Shown here in pieces: positions 14,330-21,955 of a stretch of 57,401 bases of DNA. The notes under the pieces were generated by a model. That model was given only the letters and a program-made list of their open reading frames with translations. It was not told the origin of the DNA and did no database searches. Location: assembly GCA_017441205.1 (NCBI GenBank), contig JAFRYG010000211.1:1-57401 (forward strand), read 5' to 3'. Position 1 is the first letter of the stretch. Each line of letters begins with the position of its first letter. This DNA is from Pseudomonadota bacterium. GTDB taxonomy: Bacteria; Myxococcota_A; Bradymonadia; UBA4248. Made by a program: the position numbers and the translations under genes.

Positions 14330-16966
14330 TTAAGGGGTTACATCCGTTTCGTCGTTTCGGCATTCCTGTCTGCAATGATAAACACGTCTGTTGGTTCCCT
14401 CAAATAGCGAAAATCTTTCACACAACCTGGTTTCCAGCCCTGAGCAGCAATGTGCATTCTGATATTCGCCGAAGGTTTCTTCCATATAGTCGTAACCTGC
14501 TGTCAGACAGCATTTGCCGTCATCGCAGGTTGTATTTCTGCCGCATGCATTGCCGCATGAACCGCAGTTTTCTTTCGTCGTTAAATCGGTTTCACAATTC
14601 CACGGATACAAATCGCATGATCCATATCCCGGTGTGCAGACAATGGTTGAGTCTGTGCATTGTTCGATATGCGTGCGTTCCTTTAAACCAGTCAATTTTT
14701 CCGTATGGTGCAGTGCGATATCATATTTTTCCAAACATAGTCCAAAACAAGCCGTTTGATTGACTCCGCATTCCGCACAACTCCCGTTACTGCAGATTTC
14801 ATTCTCGCTGCATTTTACCCTTTGGGTGCCACATAATTTCGGATCTTCCCAAAAACCAGATGTTTCTTTGATGCATATATATTGATTGTTGTCAACCAAT
14901 GTCATGCCATGCGGACAAATACATTGTGGGTTTTCCATTCCATCAACCTTGGCGCATACGAGTTCTGATGCGCAGGTCAGGCCAATCTGTTCACATGGAT
15001 CCAGATCTGTCTCACACAGATTTCCGCCATATTCCTTTTTGCATTCACAATAATTGTATTCATCGGATTCCCAGCATTTCTCTACACGGTTGGGATTTGC
15101 ATAAGCAATCACCTCTCCATTTTTATAAAGACTGTATTTTTTGTCCCAGGTAATCTCATGGCCTGTTTTCAACTGGCAGGCATCAATACTGATTGAATAC
15201 CATGGTTCTATGGACGATATCGCCGGAACTGAAATCACCTTGCATTCCGTTCCGTCAGGGCATCCATATCCCATATAATTATCGTCAAATGGCTGATTGC
15301 TGTTGGCATGCCCTCTTGCACCACATTGGTGATTCTCATTGGGTACACATTGGTCACCGGCAATATGATAACCGATATCGCAAACACAATTCCCGGATTT
15401 GCATGCTGCATGGCCGGGGCATTTGTTTGGCGTCAGTTCGCCTTTTTCGTCGGGTATTGAACCACAATAATTGTTATCCGTATTTGTGTTGATGCAGACT
15501 CCGTTTTTTTTCATATATGAGCCAGTGAGACATGTACATGCTCCCCGAATGCAGATTGACCACTTATCGTCTAAAATATCCTGTGTAATGCCGCATCTTG
15601 TGCCGTTTGGATTGTCAGTATCATTCGCGCCACAGTATTTGTTGTTCCACATGGGATCAATGCAATGACCTTCCCGAAGCAGTAAACCTTCCGGACATGT
15701 GCATTGGCCGTTGTTGCAGCTCATCCATTCTTTGGTGGAGCAGGCCTGGAGATTTTTGCAGTCAGTACCACATGATTCAGGTAGATTTGGATCAACACAG
15801 TGTCTGCTGCACATCAGCTGACCATCGGGACATGTACACTCACCGTTTTGACAAAACTGCCCCTCGGACTCAATACATTTCACCAGGGTACTGCAGTACT
15901 TTCCGCACGAATCTGGTTTGTTCGAACTCACGCAGTGGCCATCACATAGCAGATGACCATCGGGACATGTACATTTACCGTCCTGACAAAACTGTCCCTC
16001 CGACTCAATGCATTTCACCAGAGTATCACAGGAGTTTCCACATGAATCAGAGCTGTTTGAATCTACACAGTGTCCATCACATAGCAGCTGACCATCGGGA
16101 CATGTACATTTACCGTCTTGACAAAACTGTCCCTCCGACTCAATGCATTTCACCAGAGTATCACAGGAGTTTCCGCATGAATCAGAGCTGTTTGAATCTA
16201 CACAGTGTCCGTCACACATCAGGTGGCTTTCCTCCGGGCATTCACATTGACCGTTCAGGCAATGCTGCCCTTCATCGACAAGGCAGGATACTGCATCATC
16301 GCACGATGTTCCGCAGGTGACATCATCATCTAAATTGAGGCACTGTCCGCTGCAATCCATCGTCCCGCGACGGCATGTGCAAGTGCCGTCGATGCACTCC
16401 CTGTCAGCAGTACATTTTTCACCGCCTGGATTTTCGCAGGTTGCACCGCAGCTGTCATTGGACAGCGGATTGACACAGCGTTTTTCCAGGCTTCCGCTGC
16501 TGGATGGGTAAAGACACGAAATACTGTCATTGCCGCAAATCTCTTCATTATTCACGCAAATGCCATCACGACATTCATCACAGACCTCGCCGCATTTTCC
16601 GCAATTCTGCCTGTCGCTGAGGACGGATACGCATTTCATGCCTCCATTGAGTGTATTGCAGGGCATTTGCCCCTGGTCGCACATACTGCACAATAAGATC
16701 GTCTTGTCCTCAATGGCTCCGCTTTGCGGATGAACACAGTAGTCATAGCCCTGGGGACAACGGTATTCCTTTTTATATTTTGCACGCTGACCGGGATCAA
16801 GCTCAAGAATATGTGACAGATTCTCTCCTCCAAGCAGACCTTTTACTTCTTCGGTCTTATCGCCACAGAGGGAACCAGTGAATGGAATCGGCTCATCCAG
16901 TGAACATCCAGCAGCGAGCCAAGCGCAAATTGTTATGATATACAAAAAACGATTATGATTCATCAT
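14330..16966 (-). CDS. Large cysteine-repeat lipoprotein
   Basis: An 878-aa secreted lipoprotein: signal with lipobox AAGC, then about 90 cysteines. The middle (about residues 250-430) holds tandem 45-residue repeats of the form CPDGQLLCDGHCVD, DSCGNSCDTLVKC, EGQFCQDGKCT; two copies are almost identical, the outer ones diverged. N- and C-terminal parts carry related disulfide-rich modules (NCGSCGNACGRNTTCDDGKCC, EGF-like CECKKEYGGNLC). Such EGF/stigma-like repeat proteins are common on myxobacterial surfaces; binding partner unknown. The start has AGGA nine bases upstream. It is the third gene of the effector operon, 63 bp after the beta-propeller gene. Base composition looks richer in A/T than nearby housekeeping genes. 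Confidence 0.85.
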   Translation of the reverse strand: MMNHNRFLYIITICAWLAAGCSLDEPIPFTGSLCGDKTEEVKGLLGGENLSHILELDPGQRAKYKKEYRCPQGYDYCVHPQSGAIEDKTILLCSMCDQGQMPCNTLNGGMKCVSVLSDRQNCGKCGEVCDECRDGICVNNEEICGNDSISCLYPSSSGSLEKRCVNPLSNDSCGATCENPGGEKCTADRECIDGTCTCRRGTMDCSGQCLNLDDDVTCGTSCDDAVSCLVDEGQHCLNGQCECPEESHLMCDGHCVDSNSSDSCGNSCDTLVKCIESEGQFCQDGKCTCPDGQLLCDGHCVDSNSSDSCGNSCDTLVKCIESEGQFCQDGKCTCPDGHLLCDGHCVSSNKPDSCGKYCSTLVKCIESEGQFCQNGECTCPDGQLMCSRHCVDPNLPESCGTDCKNLQACSTKEWMSCNNGQCTCPEGLLLREGHCIDPMWNNKYCGANDTDNPNGTRCGITQDILDDKWSICIRGACTCLTGSYMKKNGVCINTNTDNNYCGSIPDEKGELTPNKCPGHAACKSGNCVCDIGYHIAGDQCVPNENHQCGARGHANSNQPFDDNYMGYGCPDGTECKVISVPAISSIEPWYSISIDACQLKTGHEITWDKKYSLYKNGEVIAYANPNRVEKCWESDEYNYCECKKEYGGNLCETDLDPCEQIGLTCASELVCAKVDGMENPQCICPHGMTLVDNNQYICIKETSGFWEDPKLCGTQRVKCSENEICSNGSCAECGVNQTACFGLCLEKYDIALHHTEKLTGLKERTHIEQCTDSTIVCTPGYGSCDLYPWNCETDLTTKENCGSCGNACGRNTTCDDGKCCLTAGYDYMEETFGEYQNAHCCSGLETRLCERFSLFEGTNRRVYHCRQECRNDETDVTP
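15820..16225 (-). repeat. 135-bp in-frame tandem repeat in the cysteine-repeat gene
   Basis: The same GACCATCGGGACATGTACA landmark recurs at 15820, 15955 and 16090, exactly 135 bp (45 codons) apart, and the period continues to about 16225 with divergence. The copies at 15955-16224 are nearly identical at DNA level, which implies recent duplication or gene conversion. Confidence 0.9.
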
Positions 16967-17029
16967 ACTATTTTATCCTGTCTGCTTGTGTTGATTTGTT
17001 TATATTTTCGAACATCTGTGAAAATGCAA

Positions 17030-18388
17030 TTATTCCAAAACCTCAAACACATAAATATAATCTGCGGCAACAATGAGCTTGTTATCGTGGCACATGAGAT
17101 CGTTGGCGGCCCCGCCGACGATAAGACCATGGCCAATATCCAGTTTCCACGCAAGCTCCCCGGTTTTGCGTTCGAGGGCCGTAAGAACAGATGATGCGGG
17201 GGTACCGAAGATGACGTAATCCTCTGTCACAAAAAGCGATCTAAAATCGTAATAACCTGTTTCGGCATAACGCCAAAGCTCTTTGCCGGTCAGTGTGTCA
17301 AGCGCAAGGATAAGAGGGGTGCCTCCCTGATCGCTCAGATAGGCAATCCCATCATAGACGGCGAGTATCCTAAGCCAGCGACGTCCCTCCCGATCGAATG
17401 TCCATAAAACATCGCCGTTATCCATGTCGACGCATGTGACACCATAATAATCAAATAGAATGCGTGGGTTTTGAGGATCCGCATGTATTGCTCGATTTAA
17501 ACGTTTAACATTATGAATACGATAGTTTTCATCCTGTCCCTGATCGTAGTCGCGTTTCCATTCGAGTTCGCCAGTTTGTGCATTTACGGATGCAAGAAAA
17601 AAGCCGCTCATACCAATGATAATATGATTTCTCCAGACGAGATACAAGTGAAGAAGTTCATCCGTCAATGGTAATTCAGGCAATTTTTGGGTCCATACGA
17701 GTTTGCCGTCGAGCTCGCGTTTGTCCAGATAATAAGTTCCATCTATATTATCCGGTTCATACGATATATACAGATATCTTTGGTCGGTTTCCGCATGATA
17801 ATATCCTTTGAATTTTTTTCTCCATATATATGTGTTGTTTTGGTGATCGTAAATCCAAAAGTCACCAATGTGAGAATAGATGTATTTGTCGTCTGCGATT
17901 CCCCAGTATCCTCTCAGCACATTCGTTTCTTCTGTCAGGTCATCCAAAGAGAACCAATTGTTGTATTCCATGGACGACATAAAAACCTGGTTATTGATAA
18001 CTTTTGATCTGTACAGAGATGCCTGATTGTACTTGTGTTTTGAGATAAGTCTGACTTTAGATGGTTTTTTGATACTGCAGGAATAGTAATGATTTGAAAT
18101 ATATTCATCTCCCATGCTTTCCTCATTGAGGTGATTGCAAATGTTACTGTCGCCAGTATCCGTGTTGTCGCCTGTATGCTCCCCATTTGAGTTTAATTCA
18201 TCGTCTTGCAGGTTTTCGGAAACAGGCACCAGTGAATTGGTTTCAGTGTCGTCTTCCAGGGGGGATTCCTGAATAACTACTGAGTTGTTATCAGGCATGG
18301 GGTAATGCATGTTCTGAGAACCATTGGCTGTACAGCCCATGAACATGCAAAAGAAAGTACAGGAATAGAGACAACGCAGGGTATTCAT
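17030..18388 (-). CDS. PQQ-like beta-propeller lipoprotein
   Basis: A 452-aa lipoprotein: signal with FMGC lipobox, an Asn/Asp/Glu-rich linker to about residue 85, then beta-propeller blades with PQQ-enzyme-like repeats (NAQTGELEWKR, NGDVLWTF, TGKELWRYAE, TGELAWKLD). Such eight-bladed propellers include BamB and many scaffolding proteins. It starts two bases after the effector stop, with its GGAG inside the effector's last codons, so translation is tightly coupled. This close pairing makes it a candidate immunity, chaperone or docking partner for the effector (inference). No enzymatic residues are apparent. Confidence 0.8.
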   Translation of the reverse strand: MNTLRCLYSCTFFCMFMGCTANGSQNMHYPMPDNNSVVIQESPLEDDTETNSLVPVSENLQDDELNSNGEHTGDNTDTGDSNICNHLNEESMGDEYISNHYYSCSIKKPSKVRLISKHKYNQASLYRSKVINNQVFMSSMEYNNWFSLDDLTEETNVLRGYWGIADDKYIYSHIGDFWIYDHQNNTYIWRKKFKGYYHAETDQRYLYISYEPDNIDGTYYLDKRELDGKLVWTQKLPELPLTDELLHLYLVWRNHIIIGMSGFFLASVNAQTGELEWKRDYDQGQDENYRIHNVKRLNRAIHADPQNPRILFDYYGVTCVDMDNGDVLWTFDREGRRWLRILAVYDGIAYLSDQGGTPLILALDTLTGKELWRYAETGYYDFRSLFVTEDYVIFGTPASSVLTALERKTGELAWKLDIGHGLIVGGAANDLMCHDNKLIVAADYIYVFEVLE

Positions 18389-18390
18389 CG

Positions 18391-19890
18391 TTAACGTACT
18401 CCAATATAACCCGATTTTTTATCACATGTTTCGTGGTTGCCAAGCTGTAATTCTCTTGGCATGTGAAACTCTGGGTTTGGGGTCCAAATCATTTTTCCGT
18501 CCGGGCCGGGAATTTTAATTTCTTGTTTCTTGCCGTCTGGTTGTTCATAATCATGTTGAACCCAACTGCAATTGTAACCAGCCATTGTATTATCGTCGTG
18601 ACCATAGACTGCTGTATTTTCCGATTTCAATGCATCCTGGATATTCTCGTACAATGAACCAGCAAAATTTTCGTCTTTGGAAACATTACATGCGTGAAGT
18701 ACGAGCTTAACATTTTTTGTGAAGACGTCTGGGGCAATCGCTTTGATATCCTCCACACTTCTGCAACTGGATGTATCTTTCGCTGATTTGTCGCATGCTT
18801 GCAGTAATCCCTTTGAACTCATATCACCATCAATTATCCCTTTAGGATAACCGTGTGAAATGATGTAGACTTCTGCTACTTTGCCTTCCTGGCCTGCAAT
18901 CTTTTTTAATCCGTCAATGATATTTTTTCCCGTCTTGAATTTTGATGGCTGATTGACATTGACATTCCCGGATGCATCCAAACCATAACATCTGTCCGGC
19001 CTGTTCCTGACAAATCGTTCCGCCACACGTCTGAAAGTTTTATTATCCTTGCCAAAGTTGAACGGTTCACTCATTTCAACATAAAAGACGACGCATCTTC
19101 CCGTGCCCAATACAGGTTCATCGTCATAAGAAGTATCCATGGTGACTGGCTCAGCCAAGTTGTTTTCTTGTTTTGCCTGACTGGATAATTCTGCATTTTC
19201 ATTGTTTGGCACATCCTGATTCAAACGCCAGATGTCCGTCGGATGAACATCTACTCTTTCACCGCGCATGATCCGCTGTGCTGCGTCGTCCGCCTCCATC
19301 TCGGCCTCAGCCCTTGTCAGCGTGTATCGGGAAAATCTGTATGCTTCAGAGCCTTTAATGGATTTGGCAATATCGGGAGAGATGATGCCGGGATGTATGT
19401 AATGACTTTTGCTCGGGCTTTTGGGGGCTTCTGCCTCGTGTCGGTGGTTCCAATATGCGGCATGGTGGTTCAATGCGGTATTTTCGCTCTGGGCATCGTC
19501 GTGTGTTTTCGCTTTATTCTGCTGCAGGATATGAACGGACTCATGCAGCATCAGGCGCGAATTGCTGGCATAAGATGGCTGTGCAATTCGTATCTCTCTG
19601 CCATCCACGGCTTGAGCAAGGATGCCCTGCGATTTGAGACTCGGATCGACGATGATATGGATTGGCGGCAATTTCAGTCCGGTGGCAGCTTCGAGCATCG
19701 CTTCCGTGCTCTCCTTTACCTTGCGGGTTAAATCCCCAAACGCCAGTTCATCGGCGGGTCTGAACAATGGATTTGACACAGATTTGTTTGGCATATAATC
19801 CGCCAAAACCGGAGCACCCCGTGTGCGGTATTCTACGAGACTTTCTTTCTTAATCGTATTCCCATTGCCCGGATAATTCAAACGTTTCAT
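18391..19890 (-). CDS. Putative injection-system effector: DUF4157 (eCIS core) domain plus caspase-like His/Cys domain
   Basis: A 499-aa protein without signal peptide or membrane span. Residues 50-125 match the DUF4157 (eCIS core) pattern: LPPIHIIVDPSLKSQGILAQ, then a zinc-protease helix with HESVH (116-120) and ILQQ. A second conserved block AEMEADDAAQRIMRG (195-210) typically ends this domain. Residues 264-440 form a separate domain with YIISHG (His346) and VKLVLHACNVS (Cys401), the order and spacing of a clan CD/caspase-like dyad. DUF4157 is statistically tied to extracellular contractile injection systems and marks their cargo (established); proteolytic toxicity of the C-terminus is inference. 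It starts after GGAGA and heads the operon with two lipoproteins. Confidence 0.75.
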   Translation of the reverse strand: MKRLNYPGNGNTIKKESLVEYRTRGAPVLADYMPNKSVSNPLFRPADELAFGDLTRKVKESTEAMLEAATGLKLPPIHIIVDPSLKSQGILAQAVDGREIRIAQPSYASNSRLMLHESVHILQQNKAKTHDDAQSENTALNHHAAYWNHRHEAEAPKSPSKSHYIHPGIISPDIAKSIKGSEAYRFSRYTLTRAEAEMEADDAAQRIMRGERVDVHPTDIWRLNQDVPNNENAELSSQAKQENNLAEPVTMDTSYDDEPVLGTGRCVVFYVEMSEPFNFGKDNKTFRRVAERFVRNRPDRCYGLDASGNVNVNQPSKFKTGKNIIDGLKKIAGQEGKVAEVYIISHGYPKGIIDGDMSSKGLLQACDKSAKDTSSCRSVEDIKAIAPDVFTKNVKLVLHACNVSKDENFAGSLYENIQDALKSENTAVYGHDDNTMAGYNCSWVQHDYEQPDGKKQEIKIPGPDGKMIWTPNPEFHMPRELQLGNHETCDKKSGYIGVR

Positions 19891-20354
19891 CGCATATTCT
19901 CCAATAATGTAGTAGCCGGATTATCGGCATAATCTATTAATTGGATATCAAATGTGATATGTGCGATCAAGGTGCATTTCGGCTTAAATACTTAAGATTA
20001 TGAATTTATTGGTAAAATATTTTTATGCCAAAATGGATAGTGAAATGCGCTGTAATAGATGAAATTATAATGCTATGATTTTGTTGAATAAATATTAATA
20101 GTGTGTGGCTGTTCAGCCATAGTAATGCTTAATGCGCAATGCTTAATGCGTAATGCAAATACCTTAGGGAGACGTTTCACGAAACGTCTCTACTTGCTTC
20201 GGGCGATCGCGTTGGGTCGCCCCTCTTCCCCGGGGTTACTCTCCGCTCACCCCGGGCTGTGTTCTGGCACGCCTACAGCGTGCTGGTGGTGTGCGCACCT
20301 ATGGTGCGCATCGTTTTTATGGTTGGGACGACCTCAATTGGGGGCAAAACCTGT
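19891..20354. other. Spacer upstream of the effector operon with repeats
   Basis: The first 200 bp are very AT-rich and likely contain the effector operon promoter. The rest holds an AATGCTTAATGCG array (about 20124-20158), a perfect hairpin GAGACGTTTC/GAAACGTCTC (20169-20190), copy 3 of the GGGCGA hairpin (20201-20223), a CCCCGG...CCCGGG palindrome (20228-20256) and further GCACGC/GCGTGC and TGCGCA palindromes. No gene seen. Confidence 0.6.
20201..20223. repeat. GGGCGA...TCGCCCC hairpin repeat, copy 3
   Basis: Near-identical to 14200-14222, so copies flank the effector operon on both sides, at about 14.2 kb and 20.2 kb. Confidence 0.75.
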
Positions 20355-21767
20355 TTAATGATGGCGATCCTTGTCGGCCATTGTGGAACGAACGACATCT
20401 GCATTGGTCAGAGCGTCGATTTCGGATTCGGTCAGAAGCTTGAGTTCGAGCAGTTTATCGCGGATGGATTTGCCTTCCTTGACAGCGTCGATGCCGATCT
20501 GGCAGGCGCGATCATAGCCGATGCGCGCGACCATGGCCGTGATCAGTGCGGTCGAAGAAGCGACGCCTGCCCGGCATTTATCCTCGTTGGCGACGATATC
20601 CTGGATGCAGTTTTTGACGAACATCTGGCATGTATGGCCGAGCAGTTCGAGATCATTGAGCAGGCAGTCTGCGATGAGCGGCAGGAATGCATTGAGTTCC
20701 AGGTTGCCCTGGCTGGTGGCGTAAGTAATCGCCGTATCGTGGCCGATGATGGTAAAGCAAACCTGTGTGACGGCTTCGGGAATGACGGGATTGACCTTGC
20801 CCGGCATGATGGAGCTGCCGGCCTGGCGCGGGGGAAGGGCAATTTCGCTGATGCCGGCCTGCGGACCGGAAGACATGAATCTGAGGTCTGTCGACATCTT
20901 GAGCAGCGAGACTGCCAAAGTTTTGAGAATGCCGCTGACGTACGCAGAACCGTCGAGATTTTGCGTGCCGTCGATGAGATCTTCATTCTGACTCAGTTCA
21001 ATGCCCGTGATTTCGGCGAGCATCGGGACGACGTTTTCGACGTATTCGTGCGAAGCACTGACGCATGTTCCGATGGCGGTGCCGCCCAGATTGACTTTGA
21101 GCATCGATTTTCTGGCCTGTACGAGGCGTACGAAGTCGCGTGCAAAGGCTTCGGCGTAGGCTTTGAATTCGAAGCCGAGTGTCGTCAGGACGGCATCCTG
21201 ATACTGGGTGCGGCCGACTTTGACGACGTTCGAAAGCTGTTCGGCTTTTTGCCGCAGCGTGAGTTCGAGGGTTTTAAGATGGGGCAGGAATGCGTCGATC
21301 TGACGAATCAGGGCGAGTTTGAAGGCGGTCGGACAGACATCGTTGGTGGATTGCTGGTGGTTGATGTCGTCAAGCGGGGAAATGCGCGAATAGGTGCCTT
21401 TTGCGAGTCCCAGGATTTCGAGGGCTCTGTTGGCAATGACTTCGTTGGCATTCATGTTGAGGGACGTACCTGCGCCGCCCTGGAGGGGATCGACGACGAC
21501 GGCACTGTCGAGTTTTCCTTCGGCCATTTCGACGCAGGCGGCTTCGATGGCGTCTGCTTTTGCGGCATCATCCTTCCATGCACCGAGTTTGCGCGAAGTG
21601 CGCGCGCAGGCGTGCTTGACGTCGCCCATGGCGTGGATCCACGAGGGATGAACGTGACGTCCGGTCAGGGGGAAGTTGGCCAGACTCCTTGCGGTATGAA
21701 CGCCATAGAGGGCATCCGAGGGGACCTGAAATTCACCGAGAAGATCGTGTTCAGTACGATACGACAT
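20355..21767 (-). CDS. aspA: Aspartate ammonia-lyase
   Basis: A 470-aa member of the fumarase/aspartase superfamily that interconverts L-aspartate and fumarate plus ammonia. Signature loop GSSIMPGKVNPVIPEAVTQV is the aspartase version (fumarase C has KVNPTQCEA). The substrate-contact STNDVCPTAFKLA block, the GRTQYQDAV helix and GGTAIGT are also present, and the length equals that of E. coli AspA (478 aa). Under anaerobic conditions it supplies fumarate for respiration or ammonia assimilation. Start after AAAGGA. It follows polA on the same strand but is separated by a palindrome-rich spacer, so it probably has its own promoter. Confidence 0.93.
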   Translation of the reverse strand: MSYRTEHDLLGEFQVPSDALYGVHTARSLANFPLTGRHVHPSWIHAMGDVKHACARTSRKLGAWKDDAAKADAIEAACVEMAEGKLDSAVVVDPLQGGAGTSLNMNANEVIANRALEILGLAKGTYSRISPLDDINHQQSTNDVCPTAFKLALIRQIDAFLPHLKTLELTLRQKAEQLSNVVKVGRTQYQDAVLTTLGFEFKAYAEAFARDFVRLVQARKSMLKVNLGGTAIGTCVSASHEYVENVVPMLAEITGIELSQNEDLIDGTQNLDGSAYVSGILKTLAVSLLKMSTDLRFMSSGPQAGISEIALPPRQAGSSIMPGKVNPVIPEAVTQVCFTIIGHDTAITYATSQGNLELNAFLPLIADCLLNDLELLGHTCQMFVKNCIQDIVANEDKCRAGVASSTALITAMVARIGYDRACQIGIDAVKEGKSIRDKLLELKLLTESEIDALTNADVVRSTMADKDRHH

Positions 21768-21880
21768 CTTTTAATTCCTTTAGCTGGTTTAATATTTTGT
21801 TAAATCGAACGCTGCGTTCGCATGCTTCGTTTGACTCTGATTATAATGCAGGATTTGGGTTGTGTATTTCCCAAAAAAGT

Positions 21881-21955
21881 AGCGATGTGTATCGGCCGTC
21901 AGGCCGATAGCATCGCTGCGCAGTGCGTATGCGGCTGTGGCCGCATAGCACGCGC
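21881..21955. repeat. Two adjacent nested palindromes 3' of polA
   Basis: First: outer AGCGATG/CATCGCT, inner TATCGGCC/GGCCGATA, loop GTCA. Second: outer GCGCAGTGC/GCACGCGC, inner TATGCGGC/GCCGCATA, loop TGTG. The block ends one base before the polA stop codon, so it is the 3' flank of polA. Members of family N. Confidence 0.85.

Noticed and set aside
15820..16225. Regular 135-bp repeat considered as a CRISPR-like array
   Set aside because: The repeats are contiguous, coding and in frame (45 residues), without short repeat-spacer alternation and without cas genes nearby.
18391..19890. Reading the DUF4157 protein as an ordinary secreted zinc protease
   Set aside because: No signal peptide, and the whole N-terminal pattern, including the EADDAAQRI block after HESVH, fits the eCIS core domain better; retained as a less likely alternative.
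20259..21803. Plus-strand open frame of about 510 codons
   Set aside because: It is antisense to aspA, which is unambiguous, and has no binding site or family resemblance.
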